Shown here: positions 1 to 11,700 of the stretch, in pieces | How positions within the stretch are numbered: position 1 is the stretch's first letter | Layout: each line of letters starts with the position of its first letter | Source: Pycnopodia helianthoides | Lineage: Eukaryota > Echinodermata > Asteroidea > Forcipulatida > Asteriidae | Direction: 5' to 3' | DNA length: 64,000 nt | NCBI GenBank assembly: GCA_032158295.1 | Contig: CM063245.1 | Location: forward strand, 24,919,726 to 24,983,725 | Notes under the pieces: model-generated | Told to the model about the DNA's origin: nothing | The model's input: only the letters and a program-made list of their open reading frames with translations | The model's database searches: none | Made by a program: the position numbers and the translations under genes

Positions 1-369
1 GATGCCCAATGTTGTATCTTTGACGTATCGATAAGCCAGTCAGTTGGCAGTTATTCAAGCATTTTTTTGTGTCTTTTTATGTCATTTTTTGTAGCTGGGT
101 GTTCAGAAAATCATAGCAAACAGCCCAATCAGTATCCCAATGTAAGCAGTGTCAAACGCTGTGTGTTTACATGGGGCGCTAGACGACCGCAGATGTCAAC
201 ATTTTGAAAAAACGGGAGTACACTGTACAGTGCCCCAGTTACTGCATGCTGTACTCCTAAAGCTATGATGTTCCGCTATCGTCTCTACAAACCTCATCAT
301 AGGTTATCATTTACAAAATCCTATTCGAAACTTTTTGCCCTTCACGTTTGCATGCCTAAAGTTCTTTTT

Positions 370-915
370 TTAACCACTTAACTGCGTATGACGAGATATC
401 TCGTCATCACAAACTTACCCTTATATTGCGTATGACGAGATATCTCGTCACCAAGTTTGCGGTTTAAATGAGGTCAAAGACACGCTCTGTGACCCCGGGT
501 AATCCCCTCTTACGTGTCTTGCATGACGAGATATCGTCATCACAAAGTTACAGTCAGGCAGTGTGTGGCGCCACCAATCGGCGAGTTTTCTTTCTGAATA
601 TGGCGACTTCACGAAAGCAACCGCGCTTGTCATGTGTGCAAGCTTTGACCCAAGCTTTGGATTCAGATCTTGAATTGTCAGACTCTCTCATGTCTGTTGA
701 TAGTGATGATGATTCAGAAATTGAAGAGCCTTGTTTACAAGGTGCTGAAGACATTGATGATACAGCAGCCTCAGATATAAGTGGAATATTCGGAGCAATT
801 CAGGGTCTGATCATAATGTAGCTTTCCATTTATCCTTTTTTGCATTGTTTTCCTTAAATTAATTCCGCATTGGGGGTTTAGCTAACGATAAATAATTACG
901 CAGTTAAGTGGTTAA
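370..915. mobile_element. Non-autonomous piggyBac-like element
   Basis: Flanked by TTAA at 370-373 and 912-915. Terminal inverted repeats CCACTTAACTGCGTA lie at 374-388 and 897-911. Near the left end are two copies of the palindrome TGACGAGATATCTCGTCA (389-406 and 433-450) and one broken copy near 524-540. TTAA target sites are the signature of piggyBac-family transposition. The interior keeps a short piece of coding sequence. Confidence 0.85.
600..821 (+). pseudogene. Residual N-terminal piece of a piggyBac-type transposase
   Basis: From ATG at 600 it reads MATSRKQPRLSCVQALTQAL, then an Asp/Ser-rich stretch (SDSLMSVDSDDDSEIEE) and stops at 821. An acidic Asp/Ser-rich N-terminus is usual in piggyBac-derived transposases. 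The DDD catalytic core is absent. The assignment leans on the TTAA ends around it. Confidence 0.55.
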
Positions 916-932
916 ATCAGATCTCCCCCAGA

Positions 933-985
933 TCTTGACCCACGCAACACATAGAGCCTAACTCTATGTGTTGCGTGGGTCAAGA
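933..985. repeat. Perfect 24-bp hairpin with 5-nt loop
   Basis: Stem 933-956 (TTGACCCACGCAACACATAG within it) pairs exactly with 962-985; the loop is CCTAA. It lies just right of the piggyBac-like element. Confidence 0.9.
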
Positions 986-1021
986 AAATCCACTTCCCCA
1001 AAATAAATAGAAAAAAATCAA

Positions 1022-1080
1022 TGGTATGCTGCGCACAACGCTGGTTTACGACAACCACCAGCATTGCGCTTAGCATACCA
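1022..1080. repeat. Imperfect inverted repeat
   Basis: TGGTATGCTGCGCACAACGC at the left and its diverged inverse ending AGCATACCA at the right. A related half copy follows near 1128-1160. Confidence 0.6.
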
Positions 1081-1482
1081 GTTTGATCTCTCCGAAATGC
1101 AAGCCAAATGCTGGTAATCAGTGGTACTGGTGGTGTGCTGCACGCGACGCTGGTTCACAATAGCAAACGGTTCATATTTGTGTACATGCAAGCAGCATAA
1201 AAATCAGATAGAGCCTCCTTTTGGCATTGTTTGGGGAGACCTGGTTTAAAAAAAACTGTCATGACTGTAGGCATGCAAACGTGAAGGGCAAAAAGTTTTG
1301 AATAGGATTTTGTACATGATAGCCTATGAAAAGTACGAGGTTTGTGGAGAAGATGGTGGAACGAACATCAGAGTTCTAACTTCTAAGTTCTAGGATGCAT
1401 GCTGGGTCTACGACTAGACTGACTACATGAGTTTGTGACTCCATGATCTGACATATGTCTCTAAAGACTAAGAGTAGAAAAA

Positions 1483-1760
1483 GTTCTAGTTACTTGCGAT
1501 AATCGATCGCAACCCTCCGTCCTACCGACGGTGTTATTCATACACATTGAAGATTAAATCCATGTTTTCAAGAATATGCAAATACATGTCATGTTTTTTG
1601 AAAGTGGTAACAATTGGGCAAATCTGGTAACTAGTCTGACAAAAATGATCAAATCTGCAATTTCTGGGATTTTTTACATTGTTTAGACGACTCGTAACTC
1701 TCCAATTTCCGACCATCGGGAGGATGGAGGGTTACGATTATTGCAACTAACTAAACTAGA
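1483..1760. repeat. MITE with ~35-bp terminal inverted repeats
   Basis: Left end TTCTAGTTACTTGCGATAAT with ACCCTCCGTCC; right end GGAGGGTTACGATTATTGC and CTAGAA. No coding sequence seen. Confidence 0.65.
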
Positions 1761-1987
1761 ATAGAAAAGTTCATAACAAATAAAACTGCTTTAACCGAAG
1801 TTTAATTCAACAAACAAGGCGAGACAAAAATCATAAAAATGGGCAGTCAGGACTCAGTCTCAGATGGTCTCAGCATGCTCAGGCCATGCCAGCCCAGGGT
1901 AGTTCATTTTGATTCAAATAAAATTAACTGGTTTTACTTTTGATGAACAGATGAAGAAAAATCCGTGAGTAATTTGGTCAAAACATT

Positions 1988-3328
1988 TACTCTATCGGGT
2001 AAAATTCCGGAGGCGGCCGCCACTTTAATCGCCCCGAATTAAGAAAATTTTGGGTCTTACCTGTCCGGAAGGAGTGGAGAAAAATATCCTAAGTATGAAT
2101 AGGTTGTAGGAAAAATTGGAAAGGCGTGAAAAAGGGCCGAAAACCGGCCTACGCGACGTGAGAAAATGGCCCAACGCCATTTTGTATCGTTTTCCTACTG
2201 TGTGTGTGTTCGCGCGTTTTGCAATTTCTCCAATCAGTCGGTCATCGTTCATGCGCGATGGAAATTCGATAGGACTATTCGATTTCTGGAAGGGGTAAAC
2301 GCAGATGATGTTTAGGGGGGAAATTAGAACTAGGTACATTAGCACACGTGTGTTGATGATATGAATGTCCGTAAATTAGGATATAAATTGCACTGATGTT
2401 TTTATTTAATAACGCGCACGGAATCTGTTAAGACCGCCATTTTATAGACCCATTGCAAACGCGCAGCGCACTTAAACGCGCACCTCCTGGTCGTCATTTT
2501 GGGTTAATAAATAGAGCAAGTGTTTCAATAAATGGCAATAGTTGTTGTTTGTTATTATTAATTCTATCTTTTGATTTATTGTGTGGCTTTCTGATGGAAT
2601 CAGCGCCTTTGGAATTATTCGGCGGGGGTAGTCGGGGACGGTTCGGTTTAAAAACGTTTAGGTGGTTTATATAACTTACCTAGGACTCCTACTAATGGAA
2701 TAATCCGAAATAACCTTTTGCGCGACTGACGTGTAAGGCAGGTTTTCATTCATAAATTTATGAAAATTCAGTTTATGCAAAGTATTGGACAATCACAGCT
2801 TATTTTAATATTCATAAAAATTACATATTCATTATGACCTTTAGTAAACCAGGTTATGGGAGAAACATGTAGGACAAGCAAACCAATCTTTGTATCAACG
2901 CCTCATAGCCGTGTGGGTTAAGGCTATGCTCTCTTGTGTATAATAAATTGTTCTCTCTTTACAGGTTCGAGTCTCGGTAACGACGCCATTGCATTATTTC
3001 ATTGATTACTAACGTTCCATTCCTTCCAGCAATAAGGTACAGGTAGATACATGGAGACTGGGTGAAGAGGAGACAGGAAATGGGGGAGAAATAGAGAAGA
3101 ATAGAGTGTGGCAATAAGCGCGAATTTTTTTTCGCAATTTTTTTTTTGGATTTACGCAAAATAATTTTTTTTTGAAATCGTCCCCCTATAAAATCCATTT
3201 ATCGTAGAATTTTGTTCCCTACCCCAATCGATTGGAAACATCCTCATGAATAATTTAAAAAAAAAAAAATTAAAAAAAAAGCTTCGGAAAGTGGCGGCCG
3301 CCTGCGGAAAATTTTCCACTCTATCAAT
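1988..3328. mobile_element. ~1.3 kb non-autonomous element with GCGGCCGCCACTTT ends
   Basis: GGCGGCCGCCACTTT at 2012-2026 is inverted at 3288-3302, with CTATC on the outer side of both. No transposase can be recognised; the short frames inside lack known motifs. A tRNA-like segment sits at about 2905-2995 inside it. Confidence 0.55.
2905..2995 (+). repeat. tRNA-like SINE head
   Basis: AGCCGTGTGGGTTAAGGC (A-box-like) and GGTTCGAGTCTC (B-box-like) are separated by about 55 bp, too far for a normal tRNA without an intron, and no acceptor stem closes. Read as SINE-derived. Confidence 0.45.
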
Positions 3329-4597
3329 CATGCTCTATTCGAAGTTTGTTTAGGACGAATAGCACACAGAGCAAGGGAGAATTCCTAAATGTGTACACAA
3401 TCCGATGGCATTTGTGTTGGCAGTGCCATGCCAGTGCACGTTTTTTCTTATCATGCTGTCTAATGCCATTCCGTGCATGAGCATGATGAGTGACTTCAGA
3501 ATCAGCAGTTAGTGCATGCTTTTTTCACGCGGCGTGGCGGATCAACAAAAGTCAATAACTATACAAAATGAGTGTTCGATTTGTCTTAAAATGTCTAGTA
3601 CTAACTATACTTACCATATTTGTGTAACTATGTCTCTTATGTATTGAAAATAAAGGAAAATCTGGCCCTCTCTGCAAAACGCTTCACTGAGGACAAGACA
3701 CGTGCAAACTTATTTCAACGCTAACAACGCTATGTAAAGTTTGGTACCTGTCTTCGTAAAACACATGCTTAATGCTAAACTGTAAACAAGATACTGGAAC
3801 CAGTCTACTTGTTGATTTTAACCGGCATGCAAAGCGAAAAAGTAAACTTTGCAAAATACGACGGCTGTTTGCATGCAATATTTTGAAGATTAAATTTTGT
3901 TTTACTGATGCTAAATACAATTATTGAAATTCATACTTAGATGAAGAAAAAAATCAAGTGTTGATAGATTGTTCTCTGTATAAGATTTACAGCTGCATCT
4001 GGAACGTACCATAGTTTTTTGTTCAAATTAAAGTTTAAAACTATGATTGTTAAATACATGCAATTGTAATTGCTTAAAAACGCGCCAAACATTAAATGCC
4101 ACTTTTTCATAAAGGGCAGACGACGTGTGTACTGAAGTTGTATTTTTAACACGCGTGCTGTCTGCTGCAAAAGATTGTGTTATAAAATAATTCAGTTGTT
4201 GTTAGGATGTTTCTTCAAGGTGAATACACATTTGAGAAAAATTAAGACAAAGATTAGAATACGATTTATAGACTTCGGTCGGGTAAGTCACAAATTTTCC
4301 CCATTAATATTTAATAATAATATCATTAAATATTTATTATTCTATGTTTACGTGACTAGCTTTCATGGCTTTTCAACAATCAAATAAATGTTGTTGTTAT
4401 TATTAAACTAAAGGTCCGGTTACGGCAAAGATGATACAAATACAATACAAGGAGCCCGAACTATTTTTTTTGCAAATGAACGTGTACCGGTACAAAATTA
4501 ATGAAGAAAATATAAACCATTTTGCATTGTTTTTATTGAAAGCTAATGTAATGATAGGAATTGTTTACTCGTCCTTCATGGTCGTGTGAGTGTCCGT

Positions 4598-4652
4598 CAG
4601 GGTCACTGTCACTGTCACTGTCAGTGTCTGGGTCAATGTCACTGTCGTTCAA
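4598..4652 (+). repeat. GTCACT short tandem repeat
   Basis: Several copies of GTCACT/GTCAGT with drift. No gene nearby. Confidence 0.6.
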
Positions 4653-5038
4653 TGCAATGGTGTAGCACTAGCTGACTAAATAACTAGTTACAAAGGTTTA
4701 GTGTAACTTACACTAGTTTTTTAGTTTGTGGTCCTTCATGGTTTCTGTTTATAATGTGAAGTGAAAAAAAAAAAAAAATGCTTTTTTGAAAAAAAGTACA
4801 TAACTGTTGGTAGTGGGTGTCCTCTGTCTGTCTGTTACTTTCCCTGTAATTTGTCTGTTTTAAAGGTAGTAAATAGAATACTTTATAGGCCTGAGATGCT
4901 GAGTGGAAATTCAGAAGCTCAGTGATACTGACAGTGGTATTGGTGGTAATGACTGATTGTGTAGCCCACCTGTTTTGGCTGTCTTAAAATTTTAAGTTTT
5001 AACATCGGTCTTATCAAGACTTTTTTCATTCGCCATTA

Positions 5039-5386
5039 TTAAAGGTACACGTTGCCTTGGATCGGTCGAGTTGGTCTATAAAAAGCGTTTGTAACCGTTT
5101 GTTATAAAATGCATATGGTTAGAAAGATAATTAGAAAGTAGAATACAATGATCCACACAAATATGCCTCGGCCATTTTGTGGAGTCAAAAGTTTGACTCC
5201 ATAAAATGGCCGACTGTGTTAGTTCACGATGTAAAAGGAAAATCACGCAATTTCGAGGCATATTTGTGTGGATCATTGTATTCTACTTTTAAAACATCTT
5301 TCTAACCACATGCGTTTTATAACAAACGGTTTATACACGCTTTTTATAGACCAACTCGGCCGATTCAAGGCAACGTGTACCTTTAA
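5039..5386. repeat. Foldback MITE with ~110-bp arms
   Basis: Ends TTAAAGGTACACGTTGCCTT and its inverse. The centre 5170-5211 is itself a palindrome around AGTCAAAAGTTTGACT. The sub-terminal TAGAATACAATGATCCACAC recurs diverged at 29850 and 33515 in the palindrome arms. It ends 286 bp before the dmc1 start codon. Confidence 0.85.
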
Positions 5387-5671
5387 AGACTGTTCGATGC
5401 TAAACGAGAGTCATAAAAGCCCAATACATGAATAAAGTGAGCTAGGTGGCACTGGACGGGTACTGTGGTAGGCCTAATGGCTGTTATAATGAATGAATGG
5501 AGCAGTTTATTACACTACCTAACTTTTTTATTTTGTAAAAACTGCAGACACTAAAGGTCGAGATTGACTCTCTGACCTTTGGGAAAACTACAGGCACTTA
5601 AAGTTGTTTGAGTCCGTCACTTCAACATTATAAGAAATCTTATTTGGATCAAGAGTTGGACATCATCAGTG

Positions 5672-5737
5672 ATGGATAGTAACATCATGCAGGATCAAGT
5701 TGTAGAAGAGACTCTCGATGACGACATGGATGAAGAG
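5672..5737 (+). CDS. dmc1: dmc1 exon 1
   Basis: Twenty-two codons from ATG, acidic (ending LDDDMDEE), phase 0, donor gtcaga. The motif QDQVVEE matches the DMC1 N-terminus. The start is chosen because an in-frame stop lies 63 bp upstream. Confidence 0.85.
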
Positions 5738-8700
5738 GTCAGAAAAAAAGGATTATTGGATAAAGTTCACACAGCATCAAATTAGGGTAACATTTTAGGG
5801 GGGGGGGTACAAGGGGGTGCACCATTTTTTCAAGGGGGGCACTTCTGATCAAGGAAAACGGTAGTTTCCGTTTTTATTTTTCGTAAACAAACCCCTTTTT
5901 AGTGCTCACATTGACTTTCTAACTTACTCATTGAGGTAACCAGACTAATTTTGTGCAACCTCAATTGAAATTATTGTCTATTTTGGTGAATAAAGTAAAA
6001 AAGCTGCATCCTCTCTGGACTGCAAAGATGTTTTTTAACTATCAGACTACAGGTTACTTGTACCGATGTATGCAGAGTGTTAGCTACTCACAGAGAGGGG
6101 TTATTTATGTGGCAATCTCTCTTTCTAATCATTTGTGAATACGGGAAACAACAGGCCTTGTGCTCAAAGCCTTTTTGTTTGTAAACTTTGTGTTTAACTT
6201 GCCCCAAGGAAATTTTTAGTTGCCCAAATTAAAAAAAATGTATCGTCATTCTGAGGTATTGTTTTAAACGGTAGCGATCACAACCAGTTAAATGGCCAAA
6301 GGAAGTTACATTTACACACTCAAACATAACTTAACATTTTTTTAAATGTTACGATTCAAATCTAAAAAGGAGAAAATTGTAAACAATTATGTAGGTTGCA
6401 CAGAACTTCTTAGTAGCCCATAGGGCAAGTTGAGAAGTGGTGTGATACATTATATGTACTAGCCCAGAGAAGTAGTTACTATACAATGTTTGTTAAGGTT
6501 GGGTCCTGAATAAAAATAAGAATAACGATACTTAATCTACGATTTTTTTAATTTTGTTTTCAAATGATCATAATTTTGTATTTTCTCTCCAAGGAGTCCT
6601 TTTTCCAGGACATTGACCTTCTTCAAAACCATGGAATTGTGAGTAAAACACATTTTACCTTCGGTCATAAAATCAAAGTCTTAGGCCCTACATACCTTAT
6701 AAAAAATAAATAAATAAAATTGATTGAAGACATGTAATGATTGAAAATAAATATTTATTTTGTCATTATAAGATGTCAACACTATGTATTGATTGAAGAA
6801 ATCCCCTTAAGGTGATCCCTCTGCTGCCACTATAGAATAGTTGGTTGAGCACCAGCACGTTAATCTGGATGTCGCAGGTTCAAGTCCTGATCTTGTCAAT
6901 TTGTCTTTGTTCAACCCTAAATTATATTTTAAATTTACCCAGTCAGCTTCCCTTGTGGTTTATTACTTGATTGAAGAAATTCACACACGACCCCACAATA
7001 CATCTCACCAAATAGAAAAACTTAACCTGGTGAAAGTTAAATGAAACCCTTTGACCAAAACAGTACATTAGTGTAAAATAGTTGAGTTTAATACACAGTT
7101 TCATGTATATAGCTAACTATGAAAACTTTTTTCAATATGCGTTGGGTACAAATTGCATATAAACAACGAAACAAGTAAAGAGGCAAAAGGGCCTATCAAT
7201 TTAAACAAATTATTATTTGTTACTTAAGAATGTTGCTGATATCAAGAAGCTCAAGTCTGCTGGGATCTGCACAATCAAAGTAAGTTGCATTCATTTCAAT
7301 GGAAATGAAAACACCCTGTTATTGTTGATTTATTCCATTAAAGGCAGGGTGTACCTTTGTTAATTGTCTAAGACTAGTATCCTCACTTGGTGTATCCAAA
7401 AATATGCATAAATTGGTCAAATTGTAGGAAAATAATGAAAGAAACAAAACACCCTTGTTGCGTAAAATTGTGGGGTTTTCAGATGCCTGAGAAAGACTTC
7501 ATGCATAAAGGGGTCGTTTCTAACAATGTTTTATTTCAACAGCTCTCCAGTGCTCGTTACCAAGTCAGTTTTTATTATCATTAACTTGTGCTCTCCAGTG
7601 CTCTTTACTAAGTAAGTTTTTATTGTAATTAACTTATGCTCTCCAGTGCTCTTTACTAAGTAAGTTTTTATTGTCATTAATTGTGCTCTCCAGTGCTCTT
7701 TACCAAGTAAGTTTTTGTTATTAACTTGGCCTTACTAAGTAAGTTTTATTGTCATTATTTGCTCCATGTCTTACTAAGTAAGTTTTTATTGTCATTAACT
7801 TGTGCTCTCCAGTGCTCTTTACTCTTACTAAGTAAGTTTTTATTGTCATTAACTTGTGCTCCATGCTCTTTACTAAGTAGTTTTTATTGCATTCTTGTGC
7901 TCCAGGCTCTTTACTAAGTAAGTTTTTATTGTCATCAACTTGTGCTCTCCAGTGCTCTTTACAAGTAAGTTTTTATGTCATTATCTTGTGCTCTCAGTGT
8001 TTTATAGTAGTTTTTGTCTATGTGCTCTCCAGTGCTCTTTACTAAGTAAGTTTTTATGTCTTATCTGTGCTCTCATGCCTTTACTAGTAGTTTTTTTGTC
8101 ATCACTGTCTCTCCAGTGCTCTTTACCAAGTAAGTTTTTAATGTCATTAACTTGTGCTCTTTACTAAGTAAGTTTTTATTGTCATTTACTTTTGCTCTCA
8201 AGTGCTCTTTACTAAGTAAGTTTTTATTGTAATTAACTTATGCTCTCCAGTGCTCTTTACCAAGTAAGTTTTTATTGTCATCAACTTGTGCTCTCCAGTG
8301 CTCTTTACCAAGTAAGTTTTTAATGTCATTAACTTTTGCTCTCAAATGCTCTTTACTAAGTAAGTTTTTATTGTCATTAACTTATGCTCCCAAGTGCTCT
8401 TTACCAAGTAAGTTTTTAATGTCATTAACTTTTGCTCTCAAATGCTCTTAACTAAGTAAGTTTTTATTGTCATTAACTTATGCTCTCCTGTGGTCTTTAC
8501 CAAGTAAGTTTTTATTGTCATTAACTACATACAGTTTTCCGTGCTTGAATTCTTATAAACCGTAAACAAAGTTGGATAATTTAAGACACTTTTCTTGGAA
8601 TAAAATTGCAAAAAGATTTAACAACCATTAATGAGTAGTGATGGTAACGAGAAGGCTTTTAATTTTTTACATTTTTTTTCTGTTGATACCAGGGAATCCA

Positions 8701-11700
8701 GATGACAACTCGTAAGCGAATGTGTGACATCAAAGGAATATCAGAGGCCAAGATGGAGAAAATCAAGGAAGCTGCTTCAAAACTTGAAGTAAGGTTTTAT
8801 TAGGTGGTTTAAATTTCTCATCACCCACGTTACATAACACTGTTTATTTTATACTTTTTTTTTTTTTACATTTCCCAACACAAGGCAGGAGAAAAGTAAA
8901 GGAAATTTAAAGAGAGAGAGAAGGAATCTGTTCTCATTTCTCTTATACTGGAATAGATTACAAGATGGTGGGAAAACAAGGTACTGGTAGGGAGTTCCAA
9001 AGTGCTCCAGTACAAGGAGATAAGGTAGCAAACTATCTCACAGTACTGGTATTTGGAATAGATACAGTAAAGAGATGAGAAGATGCAGCAAAAACATGTA
9101 GTGGGAGTATAAGGGTGCATTTATGGGTTAATGATTGATAGATATTCTGCTCACATACCATGAAAGCACCTTGGCCCACTTTAGTCATAGAGCTGCTTCA
9201 GCACAAAAATTAGCTAAGCGCAACAAAATTATGTTTACCAGAATACGGTTACCAGCCAAACTACCATGTCACATGTACAATTTGTGACAGGTATCCTGCT
9301 CATTTCTGCTTAGCAGACAATTGTTAAGCAATATTTTCTGCTTAAGCAGCTCTATGAAATTGGGCCCTGTTGAAGAGGCTTAGAGAAGAGACAGATCAAT
9401 AAAAAGAGATACAGTAAGAGAATTAACAGTTGGCTACTTGATTCTGTCAAGAAAGGATAAATAACTTTGTGAAGCACCAGCCCGAATTTGAGTGTAGTAT
9501 TCCATGACTGGATGTATACTGGCCCGTACAAATGGAGCATAGCAGTAGGTGTTAGATACTTGCAGAGAAAGAAATCCACATGCAGCAAGGTTAGGAAACT
9601 ACAGACCATCTTCAATCATGAACAGCTGACTTAACCATTAATTGATCATCAAGTTTACCTCTGTTGATAAGAGACTACCTTCTTCTTCCTTCAATTTTTA
9701 CCTAAAAAGAATCAAACTCGTAATCACCAATATCTTTTTTGCCCCACAATATTTCCATTTGTGATTAAACAAGTTGAATTAAATGTATGAAGGATATTTT
9801 CCTGTTGATTTAAAATCCCAGAAACAGTAAGCCCTAAAGCTGACATGAGAGTTCTAACATGGTTTATTAACAGGCCCATGGATTCATGACAGCCCTGGAG
9901 TACAGCTCTAAGCGCAAAAACTGTTTCCGTATCACAACAGGAAGCTCAGAACTAGAGTAAGAACTTTTTTGCATTCTTCATATTCTTATGATAAATTTCA
10001 CATTATTGTCATATAGTTCCTCGATAGAAAATCCCTGTTTAGCAGCAGTTTTGACAATATTTTCCCCAAAGGATTTCAGCAAAGAATTTATCTATGCCTT
10101 TGGTCTGTTAAAGGAAAAAAATTGTTGCATAACAATTCTCAGGCCTAGAATAGCACATAGGCCACTGTTGTCTTGTCCTAGGTCTTGGTGCCCCTTCAAA
10201 AGTTCTCCATAGACTTTAAAGCTTTTCCAATGGCTTTCACTGTAAACGACCCTTTATAAAATTAAAATGAACTTGCCCTGTTTAAGATGGAATTTCAGGC
10301 CTGGCTTTTTCTATTGATTTAGTTCTTTCTCCTAATGATGGGTACAAACCACAGGTATAAATTTGCTTTCCCAACCTATCCACGCTGGTCCAGGGACCTG
10401 AATAACTGGAGGGCATGTTCAATGAGTTGCTCAGGCCTGATCCGTCCTGGAGACCAACGGAGGCAATTGTCCTCATGCCCCTGGTCATTGCCTTGGCGCC
10501 CCTTGAATTGTTCCAGTAGAAATTTACAATCTCTTCATAGAGGTGCCCTTTACAAAGGAGAAAATGCCTTGGTGCCCTTGCCCTGTCAAGACCGAACATC
10601 AGGCCTATTTGTGCCTCTTCATCATTGTGCTATAGAATTATTCTTCTTCCATTATTTAATGGAACATTTTGCTGGAATGATTTTTGTTGTCCCAGCAAGC
10701 TCATGGGTGGTGGCATTGAGAGTATGGCGATAACTGAAGCATTTGGAGGTGAGTTGCATTATTGAGTCTTGTATTTGATTGTTATTCTTTGCACACCTGT
10801 GAGTCGCTAGTCAGAAACTATAGCTAGGTTGCGGTCAACTCAAAGGAGCATTGTCAATGTCAAAGTAGAGAATCTATTTCATTGTAAAATCTGTTTGAAT
10901 AATGAGTTCTTTATGGGAATACCCCCACAAGTACAGTTGGTGGATTTTTAATTACTCATCAAAAGGAATTGTAACAGCACTAGTAACACTGACGTCATCT
11001 TGAATTCAAAATTAGATACTCAAACATCATTTTAAGGTAAAAAGAATACTTATCTCATATAGAAATCCTTTAGTTTGATGAGCTTATTTTCTCCACTGAT
11101 TTCACAATAACATTTTCACAATTTGATGCAATTGTCACAGGCTGGATTTTTGAAAACTAGAGGATGAGTAATGCGTTTTATTCTTTCAAACACCAATGGT
11201 TGGTGTATGAGTCCATTAACTTGAAGGTTTAACCTCTTTTACTTTTAGAGTTCCGTACTGGCAAGACCCAGATTTCTCACACACTGTGCGTCACGACCCA
11301 GCTACCTGGAGCTAACAGCTACCCGGGGGGAAAAGTAGTCTTTATTGATACTGAGAATACTTTGTATCCTTTTTTTCAGCCACCAACAATTTGTGCAAAT
11401 TCAGTGACAGAGTATAACAACAGAGGGAAGGAGTGGCCAAGACTTATCAGGGTCCAATTTCATAGAGCTGCTTAAGCAGAAAGTGATGCTTAAAAAAAAT
11501 TTGCCAAGCAACAATAGGATACCAGTCTTAGATGCTACATGTAAAATGTTTTTTAGCTGGTAACCTTTTTCTGATAAGCATAACTTTGTTGTGCTTAAGC
11601 AAATTGGGCCATGGGCTCAATTTCATAAAGCACACAAGTTGCCTAGCACAGAAATAACTTGCTTAGCAAAAACAGGTTACCATCCAAATTGCTATGTAAT

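Larger units (their letters stand above)
262..1370. repeat. Foldback element interrupted by the piggyBac-like insertion
   Basis: Arm 262-357 (containing GCCCTTCACGTTTGCATGCC) is the inverse of 1268-1367. A further copy of one arm is at 60085-60165. The piggyBac-like element starts 13 bp inside the left arm's end, so it looks nested. Confidence 0.7.
1..5608. other. Intergenic, repeat-rich region upstream of dmc1
   Basis: Apart from the elements listed separately, stretches 3400-4590 and 4660-5035 hold only AT-rich sequence with short frames lacking any known motif. Confidence 0.6.

Noticed and set aside
7545..8535. CRISPR array
   Set aside because: The units are contiguous without distinct spacers, in an intron of a eukaryotic gene.
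10335..10733. 132-codon + strand frame as a gene
   Set aside because: It runs through repeat-family sequence and into dmc1 exon 6 in a wrong frame.
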